Shown: positions 48,042-57,255, counted from the first letter of the stretch. The stretch: DNA of 64,000 nucleotides from Mangrovibacterium sp041596335 (GCF_041596335.1 NZ_JBFHIT010000027.1:1-64000), one strand, 5' to 3'. Made by a program: numbers and translations. Notes: generated by a model not told the origin, from the sequence alone.

Positions 48042-48737
48042 ATGATTAAAACGACCAATCTGTATAAAACTTTTCGAACCGAAGATGTGCAAACCTCGGC
48101 ACTCAACAAGGTAAATTTTAATGTAAAAAATGGCGAATTTGTCGCGATTATGGGGCCTTCGGGTTGCGGCAAATCTACATTGTTGAATATACTTGGCTTG
48201 CTCGATAACCCCACCTCGGGGGAGTATTTTTTCGATGGCAAAGACGTGTCGAAATACAAGGAGAAGCACCTTACCTCCCTTCGCAAAGGAAACATCGGAT
48301 TCGTATTTCAGAGTTTTAATTTAATTGATGAATTGACTGTTTTTGAAAACATTGAGTTGCCTCTTGTTTACCTGAAGATTTCGGCAAAAGAGCGAAAGCA
48401 GCGAGTCGAAGCCATTATGGAGCGCATGCAAATTGGCCATCGCAAAAAGCATTTCCCGCAGCAATTGTCGGGCGGACAACAACAGAGAGTGGCCTTGTGT
48501 AGGGCATTGGTTGCCAAACCCAAACTAATACTTGCCGATGAGCCAACCGGTAACCTCGATTCGAAGAACGGGATTGAAGTAATGAACCTCTTGCGCGAAC
48601 TGAACAACGAAGGCACCACCGTGATCATGGTTACCCACAGTAAGCGCGATGCAGAATTTGCTCACCGCGTAGTTAACCTTTTCGATGGACAGATAATTAC
48701 AGAGAATTCTCAACGCAAATTCGAAGTAGTATTATAA
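48042..48737 (+). CDS. ABC transporter ATP-binding protein (MacB/LolD type)
   Basis: A 231-residue ATPase of the LolD/MacB/FtsE group. Walker A GPSGCGKST (about 39-47), signature LSGGQQQR (about 143-150), Walker B LILADEPTGNLD (about 163-174) and the switch His in MVTHS. It has no membrane part and should pair with the permease encoded at 39852-42284, across the regulator genes and under the same predicted sigma-54 control. Confidence 0.92.
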   Translation: MIKTTNLYKTFRTEDVQTSALNKVNFNVKNGEFVAIMGPSGCGKSTLLNILGLLDNPTSGEYFFDGKDVSKYKEKHLTSLRKGNIGFVFQSFNLIDELTVFENIELPLVYLKISAKERKQRVEAIMERMQIGHRKKHFPQQLSGGQQQRVALCRALVAKPKLILADEPTGNLDSKNGIEVMNLLRELNNEGTTVIMVTHSKRDAEFAHRVVNLFDGQIITENSQRKFEVVL

Positions 48738-49112
48738 GTGAGGTTTTTTTTGATACTTATGTAATCTGAAGATAATGAGTGTATTGTTTGTTTTCGTTAG
48801 TGGGATTTTACTGGGGGGATTGCGTAGTTGACAGTTAGGTGGCACAGTATGATGGAGGTTATGAGGAATCAGGAGTCGGCTTTGAGATATGAGTGATGAA
48901 ACCCTCAATGTTCTGGATGGAAGCCAGGAAGTACGAATAGTTTAAAGGTTCGACTAAATACGATCAGCCTGATGGGTTTTAAACCGGATAAAAATTGTTG
49001 GCTTTAGACTTGTTCTTCCTTTAAATGTATTCATTTTTTTATTTTCAAATGATGAGTGAAACAAACGCGCTGCGCTCTAATTCGGATGGATTGAAAACCA
49101 ACCTCAAGTAGT
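48738..49112. other. Intergenic region after the efflux operon
   Basis: No credible gene. ATAAGT and ACTTAT around 48733-48757 could fold into a weak hairpin holding a T run, but this is not a standard terminator. Confidence 0.35.
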
Positions 49113-49391
49113 TTACAGAATAAGTACTCCTTCTATCTGATCGATCTTTTCTGTGATCTCGATGATCTGATCTGCGCTGTCCATCAGTGCGATGCATGTA
49201 ATCGCGACATGTTTCAAACTTGAAGTATGCTTAAATGAAAATTCACCATGATCGGGGAGTAGTGCCTTTATTTCTTCAACTTTCCCGCTGTTATTTGGAG
49301 TAATGAATTTAAACATGTATTTCAGTGGCCAGGTTTCGGTTTCCATGAGCCGATATCGTAAATTTTTAAACTTTTCCGTTTTCATATTCAA
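49113..49391 (-). CDS. DUF493/YbeD-like protein
   Basis: A 92-residue protein with the small alpha/beta ferredoxin-like DUF493 fold: WPLKYMFKFITPNN, then SLKHVAITCIALMDSADQII and a final strand. E. coli YbeD is the reference; the function is unknown, possibly regulatory. Two ATG codons (49391 and 49385) could serve as start. Confidence 0.8.
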   Translation of the reverse strand: MNMKTEKFKNLRYRLMETETWPLKYMFKFITPNNSGKVEEIKALLPDHGEFSFKHTSSLKHVAITCIALMDSADQIIEITEKIDQIEGVLIL

Positions 49392-49716
49392 TTTTCCTTC
49401 TTGTTTTTAAACGCATGAGTTGCTTTCATTGTTTGCGTTTTCTCTGCTGGAGTGGTGGCATGCAAATTTCCCAACACTTAATCTGCGATTTCAGACGGTC
49501 GGCAAACATAGCGAAAAAAGGTCATTCTCAGTCAGGACGAGGTCGCATTCCTTGTCCTTTATATGGTTTTCTATTTGGAGCCTTGTCCCACCGAAACAGG
49601 AGGTTAGCAGGGAGTATTGAGAGTCGTGGAGTTAGCGGCGGTGACTGTTTTGTCCTTCAACCCATGGGTGTATCGTTGGTTTGGTAAATTTCGCTGCAAG
49701 CTGGATTTACGGTGGA
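49392..49716. other. Intergenic region
   Basis: About 325 bases. A 90-codon open frame on the plus strand is rich in Cys, Trp and Arg, does not resemble a protein and has no family, so I do not call it. Confidence 0.4.
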
Positions 49717-50844
49717 CTAACGCCGATTAAAAAAACGGGTGTACAATCCTATGTGGTCGCCATACCATTTTGGATCTTTTATCCGGCGTAGCAGATATTG
49801 ACGTTTTTCTTTTGAATAGGTTGCTTGGATGAGTTGGCCGAAGTAACCGCCAATCACCCGTTGAATTATGAAAATAACACTTCTGTTTGTGTGATAAAAA
49901 ACCGTTGATTTTTGATTTAGAGCGAACTTTAATGCTAATACGCGTGAGGCGAAATTCTTCAGTGGGAAAAACGTTTCATCTAAGCCAAGCATCGACCGGC
50001 AAAGAGCAAAGTAGGCGATTGCTTTCCGCTTGGGTTTAATGTGTGGTAGTGTTTCAACCAGCTTGTAGCGTCTTGAGTACAGGTACAGGTCATAGGCTTC
50101 TCGTAGAGACATTCGGCCAAATAAATAGCCTTCGTTAGATAATTGACTATGGACAAAATTATGAATGATTTTATTTCTGTCGGATGGTACATAGCAACCA
50201 CAGAGTGATGCAAGCTGCTTTTTGTCTCGATTGATCATTTCGGAATGAAACCAATTGGTATATTTTGCGTCTGTCGGAATTCGGTGAATCTCAATCTCGG
50301 CTACAAATTCAGGATGATGCAATCGGGGGTAATGTTTCTCTGAAGCAATGTCAATATAATCATGAAAGTACTTCGGATCAGAATATTTATACCCTTTGTC
50401 CAACATAAGTTGAGCCGCAGGAAAAAAATCTTCTTCACGAACAAGGAAGTCGATATCTGCCAGAATTCGTTCGCCATGATCGCTGTAAACATTGTCGAGA
50501 AGGTTGGCCGACCCTTTGAGGAAGATTGGGTAAATGTCATTTTGAGCAAGGGTTGCCGCAATCTGTGTTACTTGCTCAATGATCTGTTTGTTTCTGGTAA
50601 CATTCAGCGTATATATTTCTTGTAGGTGATCTGCTAACTCTTCAGGCAAATCAGCCAAAATATTGTGGTCCCTAAATTTTAAATAGATAGCCGGTAAAAC
50701 CAGGTGGTTACTACATAGCGTCACAAAATGATTCCAGTTAATCCGGCCTTCCCTGATTTTCTCCAATATTGCGGCTCTAACTTCGGGTTTTTCGTCCAAA
50801 GCCAGGCAATTTCCTACATAGTGGAACATTTCATTCTTATTCAT
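49717..50844 (-). CDS. Uncharacterised nucleotidyltransferase (NTP_transf_5 type)
   Basis: A 375-residue protein of the NTP_transf_5 family. The nucleotidyltransferase signature is FLKGSANLL (108-116) followed by RILADIDFLV (126-135), where Asp130 and Asp132 are the likely metal ligands; an acidic EIEIH (184-188) follows. Such proteins occur in some lasso-peptide and related clusters and are thought to modify a product or protein with a nucleotide. It starts inside the upstream HPr-kinase-like gene (8-base overlap), so the two are translationally coupled. Confidence 0.82.
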   Translation of the reverse strand: MNKNEMFHYVGNCLALDEKPEVRAAILEKIREGRINWNHFVTLCSNHLVLPAIYLKFRDHNILADLPEELADHLQEIYTLNVTRNKQIIEQVTQIAATLAQNDIYPIFLKGSANLLDNVYSDHGERILADIDFLVREEDFFPAAQLMLDKGYKYSDPKYFHDYIDIASEKHYPRLHHPEFVAEIEIHRIPTDAKYTNWFHSEMINRDKKQLASLCGCYVPSDRNKIIHNFVHSQLSNEGYLFGRMSLREAYDLYLYSRRYKLVETLPHIKPKRKAIAYFALCRSMLGLDETFFPLKNFASRVLALKFALNQKSTVFYHTNRSVIFIIQRVIGGYFGQLIQATYSKEKRQYLLRRIKDPKWYGDHIGLYTRFFNRR

Positions 50845-51976
50845 TCTGAAACAATTTTTCTATGGCGTTCAAAGCCTTGTCGCTGTTAGAATAGGTCAGT
50901 TTATAATAGTCGAATGTTGATACTTTGTCAAGCAACAATTGCACATTTTCTAGATTCGGTTCAACCCAGATTTGTTCGAGAAGTAATTTAAAAGCCACAA
51001 ACGGATCCAACTTCTCCCACTCAAAATCAATCGAACTGTCGTAGTTGATAAAGATAATTTCATGGACTGGATACACCATTTTCATCTTATCATTTCCAAT
51101 TGGCAGGTAGCGAACTTTCTTTTCACTGGTTATGTGATGCAACGGAAGGTCTTTGAGAGCCGGAAAATGCGAGCTGAGCAGCTCCAGAGAGCCTTCTTTC
51201 ACAGACATGGCGATTGGAAACGGATAGGCATTCTGTGAATTTTTGTCGAAGGGGACAAAATCATCGGAAATAAGATGATAGCCGCTTGCCTGCAACAACG
51301 CGGCGATGGTTGTTTTACCACTACCCGGAGGCGCCGAAAATAAGATTGTCTTCTTTTCGTTGGTTATGGCTGAAGCATGAACGGTCATTAACCAGTCGTC
51401 TTCAGTTTTTTGATGAATTAAATTTACCAGATCGATAAAAATTTGCCCTTTTGTATAGTTGCTCTTATCCCGATCCCAAATGCATCTCAGGTTATTGTTC
51501 AGCCGATAAACAACTTGTCCGTTTGATGTAAATAATTCAAAATGAAATTCAGGTTTTTTGTTTTCTGCAATAGCTAAGTGAGCAATCAAAGGGTGTATGT
51601 ACCGTTCGAGCCACGCTGTTTCGTATGTAAACCTAACGACTGTCGTGTTCAACTGATAGTGAAAAACAGAGTAGGGCTGAAATTTTGAGTTGACTATATC
51701 ATCCGTAAAAAGTGCTGTTTCATCTTCGGATTGAAAGGGAATATTTGCTTCGGAGATTCGGTCATAGATGTCTGAAACAAACGTTTTACTTTCTTCGTGC
51801 GCAACGCCATATTGGGTTGCAAATTCTTCGGCGACAGTTTCCAACGGATTGTTCGTAGCCAATTTTTTGAAAACATACCAGGCGGGTTCTTCCAATTGAA
51901 AATACAGGTTACTGTTTTGTAGCCAAACCAAGTACGTGTCACCAATTTTTTTATCTACATATAACACATTAGCCAT
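50837..51976 (-). CDS. PqqD-like domain fused to HPr-kinase-like ATPase
   Basis: A 379-residue protein. The first 80 residues resemble PqqD, a peptide-binding recognition domain (YFQLEEPAWYVFKKL). The C-terminal part resembles the HPr kinase fold: His200 in TVHASAI, Walker A FSAPPGSGKTT (213-223) and the acidic pair in LISDDF (236-239). Relatives phosphorylate precursor peptides in lasso-peptide clusters. A longer start at 52003 would add MLALSTLFN; the ATG at 51976 (MANVLYVDKK) suits the fold better. It is divergent from the small repeat peptide gene. Confidence 0.82.
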   Translation of the reverse strand: MANVLYVDKKIGDTYLVWLQNSNLYFQLEEPAWYVFKKLATNNPLETVAEEFATQYGVAHEESKTFVSDIYDRISEANIPFQSEDETALFTDDIVNSKFQPYSVFHYQLNTTVVRFTYETAWLERYIHPLIAHLAIAENKKPEFHFELFTSNGQVVYRLNNNLRCIWDRDKSNYTKGQIFIDLVNLIHQKTEDDWLMTVHASAITNEKKTILFSAPPGSGKTTIAALLQASGYHLISDDFVPFDKNSQNAYPFPIAMSVKEGSLELLSSHFPALKDLPLHHITSEKKVRYLPIGNDKMKMVYPVHEIIFINYDSSIDFEWEKLDPFVAFKLLLEQIWVEPNLENVQLLLDKVSTFDYYKLTYSNSDKALNAIEKLFQNE

Positions 51977-52399
51977 GTTAAATAGGGTTGAAAGTGCGAG
52001 CATTTTTTGATACTGTTCAGTTAAAGATAGGAACTATTTATAAAACAAGCGGTTTTATTTATCATTACTAATTGTATCGCTTGTTACTTTAACAATTCAG
52101 TCGAAATAGGTTTTTGTAAGCATATTCAGGAGCAGAATTGGCATTGTGATATTTAGAGGTATGGAGGCGTTTTATATAAGCATGTTTTATGATTTGTCCA
52201 TGCGGAAGAGGCAGATTAAGTAAAATATGTTCGTTTGAGACCGTTTTTGCGTAAAATTACCCATTGCTTTCCAAGCTCAGTCGTCCGATTTTTACAGTAG
52301 AAATATATTGTTCGTGCAATTAGTGCTTGCTCTTGAAAAATAGCAAGTTTTAGCACAGGCAAGATTCGACTTGATTATATAATTTAAAAATGATAAACA
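51977..52399. other. Divergent regulatory region of the peptide system
   Basis: Contains no gene. The minus strand has TATCTTTA (52022-52029), a near -7 box for the kinase-like gene. AACAAGCG (52044-52051) and CGCTTGTT (52078-52085) form an inverted repeat. Before the peptide gene, CTTGCT (52326-52331)/AGCAAG (52342-52347) and GTGCT (52323-52327)/AGCAC (52352-52356) can form alternative leader hairpins. Confidence 0.35.
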
Positions 52400-52696
52400 A
52401 TGAAAAAAAGTAACGAGATTAAGAAACAAGAAGGGGCAGAACTGAATGAAAATAAAATGACCCGTAAAGAAGCGATAAAGAAAGCTGGTTATTTGGCAGC
52501 CTCTGCAGCAACAATGATGGTGCTATTAAGCAACCCTCAAAAAGCGAGTGGAAAAAGTAGCCACACTTGCTCACCTAGTGGCGACGATGGTGGTTCGAAC
52601 AATGGAAATCACTATGGGAACGGAAATAATAACGGAAACCATTACGGTAACGGCAATGGTAATGGTAATAGTAAAGGTTGGAGAAATAAAGAATAA
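52400..52696 (+). CDS. Exported Gly/Asn-rich repeat peptide, candidate modified precursor
   Basis: A 98-residue protein. A charged start is followed by MTRKEAIKKAGYL and a hydrophobic stretch (AASAATMMVLL, 33-43), a signal-like region without twin Arg. A lone Cys57 in SHTCSPSGDD precedes two copies of NNGNHYGNGN (67-76 and 77-86), then GNGNSKGWRNKE. The two copies are identical in residues but differ synonymously in seven of ten codons. Divergence from a PqqD/HPr-kinase-like gene suggests it is the peptide acted upon. It could instead be a simple secreted structural peptide. Confidence 0.7.
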   Translation: MKKSNEIKKQEGAELNENKMTRKEAIKKAGYLAASAATMMVLLSNPQKASGKSSHTCSPSGDDGGSNNGNHYGNGNNNGNHYGNGNGNGNSKGWRNKE

Positions 52697-52737
52697 AGTT
52701 ACTTGAGCAATTTGTTCGGTTAAGGAAAAAATCTATT

Positions 52738-52768
52738 GGTTCGGATGGCATATCCGAACCTTTTTTTT
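52738..52768 (+). terminator. Terminator after the repeat peptide gene
   Basis: GGTTCGGAT (52738-52746) pairs perfectly with ATCCGAACC (52752-52760) around a 5-base loop, followed by eight T. Confidence 0.9.
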
Positions 52769-52856
52769 AGTTTTATTTTGATACTTACCCCTTAGCTGAT
52801 ATAAGTTTTCCGCTTGATTTAGTTTACAATACAATGCGTGGCAAATCAAATTCATA

Positions 52857-54200
52857 TTAAATTTGTTTCCGGCTTTCGGGTATTTTCAAGATCAAAAAGT
52901 TAATCAAAAAGGCTCCGATAATCATCCAATTTCCCCAGCCTAATTCGTAGACAGACACGATAATTTTTCCTCCCAAAGCGACCAAACCTCCGGTCAACAT
53001 GGCTACAATGCTTAAGCTCTTATTCACCTTCATATTGGCCAGAGCAGCAATAACCGGAACAATAAAAGCACCCGAATAGAACGCTAAAGCCATCAGTAAT
53101 GTGCCAATGATCGACGTAATCTGCAAGGCGATTAACATGCTAGTAGTCCCGATTATTAAGATAGAAATACGAGTGCTGTTGAGCGATCTTTTATTGTCGA
53201 TATCCTCGTTGAAAAATTCTGTGACCATCATCGAGGCTGTCAGAAGGGTCGTATCAGCAGATGACAGAACCGCAGATAGCAATGCTGCTGCCATAAGTCC
53301 AAGCACCCATTCAGGCAGAAATTGGGCGATTAGATCAATTAAAACCACCGAATGTGTCAACTGCTCCGATGACAGGTTTTCAACTGCGAATACCCCAAGA
53401 TAAGTCATTAAAAATGCGAAGGGAATAAGAACGCTGGCAACCAGTGCAATACTTCGCCTGGCAGTTCGTTCGTCGCGGGCACAAAATACTCTTGAGTAGA
53501 TATCCGGACCGACAACAAAAGTGCTGGAAAAGGTGAGGAACAAAATTAATAAGTCGGTGAGAGCAAAATGAGCATTAAAGGGAAAACTGTCGCCGATCGA
53601 GCTGGTATGGGTATCATGTGTTAGCGTGAGAAAAATTGCCGAACAGGTCACTCCTACAAGGATGATGATCGCTTGGATAAAGTCGGTTTTTAGAATGGAT
53701 ATTTGCCCGCCGATAAGGGTATATACAATAAACACGGCCGATGAAATGATTACCCCGTCGGGGTAGGGCAAGCCAAAGAGGCTAAATAAAATTTTAGCCG
53801 CAGCGATAATTTGGGCGGCAACAATACCGGTCCAGGCCATTGGGATAATCACTGAGGCCGATTTACGTGCCGTTTGTCCGTAAAAGCGGCCAATCATGTC
53901 AGTTAGCGTATACTTGCCGAACTGGCTAACCTTTCCAACCAAGGGATACAACAACCACAAACCAGCTGATGCAGCCAGTAAATACCATGCAGCAGCCCAG
54001 CTTTGGTGAATCGCCAAATTGACAGAACCTAAAATCGCAGAGCCTCCAAGAATTGAAGCCAGCAAACTCCCGGAAATCTGAAAAACACCATTGCGTTTTC
54101 CGGCAATAAAATAGTCGGACGGACTCTTAATTTTTAAAGCCGAAATAATTCCAATAATCAAAAGAATGAGGCCGTATAAAAGGAGAATGGTAATTTTCAT
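52857..54200 (-). CDS. Sodium:solute symporter family protein
   Basis: A 447-residue transporter of the SSS family with about 12-13 membrane helices. Family segments are SPSDYFIAGKRNGVFQISGS near the N-terminus and SAVLSSADTTLLTASMMVTE around helix 8, which includes the sodium-site serines. The substrate is unknown. Its divergent pairing with indolepyruvate oxidoreductase genes, 150 bases away, raises the possibility of amino- or organic-acid uptake, but this is only context. Confidence 0.85.
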   Translation of the reverse strand: MKITILLLYGLILLIIGIISALKIKSPSDYFIAGKRNGVFQISGSLLASILGGSAILGSVNLAIHQSWAAAWYLLAASAGLWLLYPLVGKVSQFGKYTLTDMIGRFYGQTARKSASVIIPMAWTGIVAAQIIAAAKILFSLFGLPYPDGVIISSAVFIVYTLIGGQISILKTDFIQAIIILVGVTCSAIFLTLTHDTHTSSIGDSFPFNAHFALTDLLILFLTFSSTFVVGPDIYSRVFCARDERTARRSIALVASVLIPFAFLMTYLGVFAVENLSSEQLTHSVVLIDLIAQFLPEWVLGLMAAALLSAVLSSADTTLLTASMMVTEFFNEDIDNKRSLNSTRISILIIGTTSMLIALQITSIIGTLLMALAFYSGAFIVPVIAALANMKVNKSLSIVAMLTGGLVALGGKIIVSVYELGWGNWMIIGAFLINFLILKIPESRKQI

Positions 54201-54232
54201 TTAAACAGGTTTTATCGTCGCCGGGCGAAGCA

Positions 54233-54240
54233 CAAAAATA
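54233..54240 (-). promoter_or_regulatory. -7 box of the SSS symporter gene
   Basis: Minus-strand TATTTTTG fully matches TAnnTTTG, 32 bases before the start codon. No clear -33 element is visible. Confidence 0.35.
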
Positions 54241-54349
54241 ACAATAGAATTGTTTCCTTGGGGTTTATTAGGCTTTGATCGACTGATAAAAAACATTGGA
54301 TATGCGTTCTATTCTTCGTAAATTCTTGATGAATAGAAGCAAACGTCCT

Positions 54350-55957
54350 ATGAAAAGCAAATTGTTACTAGGGAATGAAGCTGTAGCACAAGCAGCTGTT
54401 GATGCAGGTATTTCCGGCGTATATGCCTATCCCGGTACTCCGTCAACCGAAATCACGGAGTTTATTCAGCAAAATTTGGAAGCCATTGAACGGGATATTC
54501 ACCGCGATTGGTCAGCAAATGAAAAAACGGCTTACGAAGAAGCACTTGGAATGAGCTATGCCGGTCGCAGGGTCTTGGTTTGTATGAAACAGGTGGGATT
54601 GAATGTCGCTGCCGATGCATTTATCAATTCAGCGATAACCGGTGTGAACGGAGGATTGGTGCTGGCTGTTGCCGACGACCCGGGGATGCATTCCTCGCAA
54701 AACGAACAAGATTCGCGGTACTACGGAAATTTTGCGATGATCCCGATCCTCGAACCCTCCAATCAGCAAGAAGCCTATGATATGTGTTACGAAGCCTTTC
54801 AACTCTCTGAGCAAACTCAACTACCGGTTATGCTTCGGCTAACAACCCGTTTGTCGCACTCACGTTCGGCAGTTGTTTTTCAGCAGTCTATCCATCCCAA
54901 CTCATTGAAACTCCCGGGTAATTTGAAACAATTTTTATTGCTCCCGGTTTTTGCGCGAAAAAGCTATGCCGCTTTATTGGATAAACAAGAGGCATTGAAA
55001 AAGTTGTCCGATGACTCGAAGTACAACAAGTTCCAGCATGGTAATGATAGGAGTCTTGGTGTGGTTTGTTGTGGTTTGGGAGGAAATTACTTCAACGAAG
55101 TTTTTGCCGGTCGGGAAATTCCCCATCCCAGAGTAAAAATTGCCCAATACCCGCTACCTGATAAATTACTAATCGAGCTTGAGAATACATGTGATGAATT
55201 ACTAGTTGTTGAAGAGGGGTATCCATTTGTTGAGGAGCAATTGCGCGATTTCTTCGGTAAAGGCACGAAGGTTCGTGGCAAGTTGGATGGCGCTTTGCCT
55301 CGATATGGAGAACTTACAACCGATCAGGTAGGCAAAGCATTGAAGAAAGAGTATGAGTCATCGTTCCAAATTCCGGACAGTGTTGTTCCTCGTCCACCTT
55401 CGTTTTGCCGAGGGTGTGGACATATCGATGCTTTTGATGCTTTGCAGGAAGTGGTGCAGTCTTATGGTGCCGGCCACATTTTTTCCGATATTGGTTGCTA
55501 CGCCTTGGCTGCATTGCCACCATTCCAGTCCATCTATTCGTGTGTCGATATGGGGGCTTCAATTACCATGGCCAAGGGAGCGGCTGATGCGGGCTTATAT
55601 CCGTCTATTGCCTTTATCGGCGATTCAACCTTTACCCACTCGGGTATTACCGGCCTACTGGATGCGGTGAATGCGAATAGTAACATGCTGATTGTAATCT
55701 CTGACAATGAATCTATTTCGATGACAGGAGGGCAGGATCCCGCGGGCTTGGGCAAAATAGAGGCAATATGCGAGGGCGTTGGCGTCGATCCGAATCATAT
55801 CCGGGTTTTTGTGCCTTTGAATAAAAACAAGGAGGAAATGATCCGGATTTATAAGGAAGAGATTGATTTTAAAGGTGTGTCGGTTGTAATCGCCCGAAGG
55901 GAATGTTTGCAGAAGGCAAGTAGAAGAATCAGACAAGAGAAATCGGGTCACCGTTAA
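54350..55957 (+). CDS. iorA: Indolepyruvate ferredoxin oxidoreductase, alpha subunit
   Basis: A 535-residue thiamine-diphosphate enzyme that oxidatively decarboxylates aryl pyruvates to aryl-acetyl-CoA. The N-terminal pyrimidine-binding domain has YAYPGTPSTEI and ADDPGMHSSQNEQDSR. The C-terminal TPP domain has CRGCGHIDAF, DMGASITMAKG and GDSTFTHSGITG with SDNESISMTGGQ. The chain ends near RRECLQ, without the C-terminal two-cluster ferredoxin domain of archaeal IorA. The start at 54350 (MKSKLLLGNEA) fits the family; an ATG at 54296 or 54302 would add a basic tail. iorB follows after 10 bases. Confidence 0.88.
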   Translation: MKSKLLLGNEAVAQAAVDAGISGVYAYPGTPSTEITEFIQQNLEAIERDIHRDWSANEKTAYEEALGMSYAGRRVLVCMKQVGLNVAADAFINSAITGVNGGLVLAVADDPGMHSSQNEQDSRYYGNFAMIPILEPSNQQEAYDMCYEAFQLSEQTQLPVMLRLTTRLSHSRSAVVFQQSIHPNSLKLPGNLKQFLLLPVFARKSYAALLDKQEALKKLSDDSKYNKFQHGNDRSLGVVCCGLGGNYFNEVFAGREIPHPRVKIAQYPLPDKLLIELENTCDELLVVEEGYPFVEEQLRDFFGKGTKVRGKLDGALPRYGELTTDQVGKALKKEYESSFQIPDSVVPRPPSFCRGCGHIDAFDALQEVVQSYGAGHIFSDIGCYALAALPPFQSIYSCVDMGASITMAKGAADAGLYPSIAFIGDSTFTHSGITGLLDAVNANSNMLIVISDNESISMTGGQDPAGLGKIEAICEGVGVDPNHIRVFVPLNKNKEEMIRIYKEEIDFKGVSVVIARRECLQKASRRIRQEKSGHR

Positions 55958-55967
55958 ATTGAATGGT

Positions 55968-56546
55968 ATGAAAATAGATATTATTCTCGCAGGAGTTGGT
56001 GGACAAGGAATTCTGTCCATCGGTGCCATTTTGGGAGATGCCGCCTTGTATGAAAACTTGTTCATCAAGCAGGCAGAAACTCACGGAATGAGCCAACGGG
56101 GAGGGGCAGTGGTCTCTCATGTTCGGATTGCGGATCATCCGGTTTCCGCCGACCTTATTTACCGAGGTCAAGCGGATTTCCTGTTGGCAATGGAGCCCAT
56201 GGAGGCTTTAAGGCAGCTGCCGTTTTTAGGTGAAAAGGGGATGCTGATCAGCAATATGGAGCCATGTCTCAATTTGCCGAATTATCCACCCGTTGAGAAA
56301 CTTTGGTTTGAGATAGAACAACTCCCCCGGTATGTATTAGTTGATGGAGGTGTAATAACACACGAGCTTTGCAATCCAAAGGGAATCAATATGGTCATGT
56401 TGGGAGCACTTTCTGTATTTATCCCATTAAAAAAAGAATCGTTGCATCAAGGGATAAAGGATGTTTTTGAAACGAAAGGAGAGAAGATTATTTCATTGAA
56501 TATCCAGGCTTTTGAAACCGGGCGGTCTGTTGTACTCGACCGGTGA
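55968..56546 (+). CDS. iorB: Indolepyruvate ferredoxin oxidoreductase, beta subunit
   Basis: A 192-residue gamma-domain subunit with KIDIILAGVGGQGILSIG at its start and KQAETHGMSQRGGAVVSHVR (about 33-52). It forms the active enzyme with IorA. An ATG at 55959 would add three residues. Together they probably serve aromatic amino-acid breakdown, or the reverse reaction that makes aryl pyruvates from aryl acetates; direction cannot be told. Confidence 0.9.
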   Translation: MKIDIILAGVGGQGILSIGAILGDAALYENLFIKQAETHGMSQRGGAVVSHVRIADHPVSADLIYRGQADFLLAMEPMEALRQLPFLGEKGMLISNMEPCLNLPNYPPVEKLWFEIEQLPRYVLVDGGVITHELCNPKGINMVMLGALSVFIPLKKESLHQGIKDVFETKGEKIISLNIQAFETGRSVVLDR

Positions 56547-56747
56547 TCCGGATCATTTCATTTCTATCTTAAAATACCCGGAGAAAGTGAATATCTTTTT
56601 TAATTTTACCCATCACATCTCGATAGGAGTTTTTTCGTGGAATTCAAGACTGGCGGCGATAAAATCGTATAACGGTGTTGAATTCCATTCATCAGTAAAT
56701 ATAGAGGCGGAGGTGAGCCCGAAGCTTTTTAATTGTAGCCATTTTTC

Positions 56748-57224
56748 ATGCAAAGCCGATCAATAAAGGAAATACGAGACGAACTTAAGAATTATCCTCC
56801 GGAGCAAATTCAGGACCTATGCTTGCGGATGGCGAAGTATAAGAAGGACAACAAAGAGCTGTTGACCTATCTGCTATTTGAGTCGGAGAATGAAGCAGCC
56901 TTTATACAAGCCGTTAAAGATGATATTGATTTAGGATTTAAGAGCATGAATCGCAAAAGTGGCTATCTGATCAAAAAAAGCCTGCGCAAAATACTGAAGG
57001 ATACAACCCAAGCCATTCGTTATTCAGGCATTAAAACGACGGAAATTGAATTGTTAATCTACTTTTGCCGGATGATGAGGACCGAGAAAATACCGATGCA
57101 GTCCAGTTTGGTAATACGGAACATGTATGCCCGGCAGGTTCAGAAAATAGAGACCACGGTTGGCAAGTTGCACGAAGACCTTCAATACGATTTTGAAGAC
57201 GACATTGCCTACTTAAAAGCATAA
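56748..57224 (+). CDS. Conserved hypothetical protein, helical
   Basis: A 158-residue, mostly helical, charged protein (SRSIKEIRDELKNYPPEQIQ at the start; LIYFCRMMRTEKIPMQS near 104). No signal peptide or membrane helix. I recognise no named domain. It lies 200 bases after iorB and ends at a bidirectional terminator shared with fabI. Confidence 0.7.
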   Translation: MQSRSIKEIRDELKNYPPEQIQDLCLRMAKYKKDNKELLTYLLFESENEAAFIQAVKDDIDLGFKSMNRKSGYLIKKSLRKILKDTTQAIRYSGIKTTEIELLIYFCRMMRTEKIPMQSSLVIRNMYARQVQKIETTVGKLHEDLQYDFEDDIAYLKA

Positions 57225-57255
57225 AAAAACGGGGCTGAATTTCAGTCCCGTTTTG
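57225..57255. terminator. Bidirectional terminator between the hypothetical gene and fabI
   Basis: ACGGGGCTGA (57229-57238) pairs with TCAGTCCCGT (57242-57251, one G-T pair) around a short loop. It has A run on one side and T run on the other, so it can stop both converging genes. Confidence 0.85.

Noticed and set aside
49415..49687. 90-codon open frame on the plus strand between the DUF493 and nucleotidyltransferase genes
   Set aside because: Cys/Arg/Trp-rich composition, no family resemblance and no start context; looks like chance.
50837..52696. A lasso-peptide biosynthetic cluster
   Set aside because: The kinase-like and nucleotidyltransferase genes fit, but no asparagine-synthetase-like cyclase or leader protease is present, and the peptide lacks a typical lasso core.
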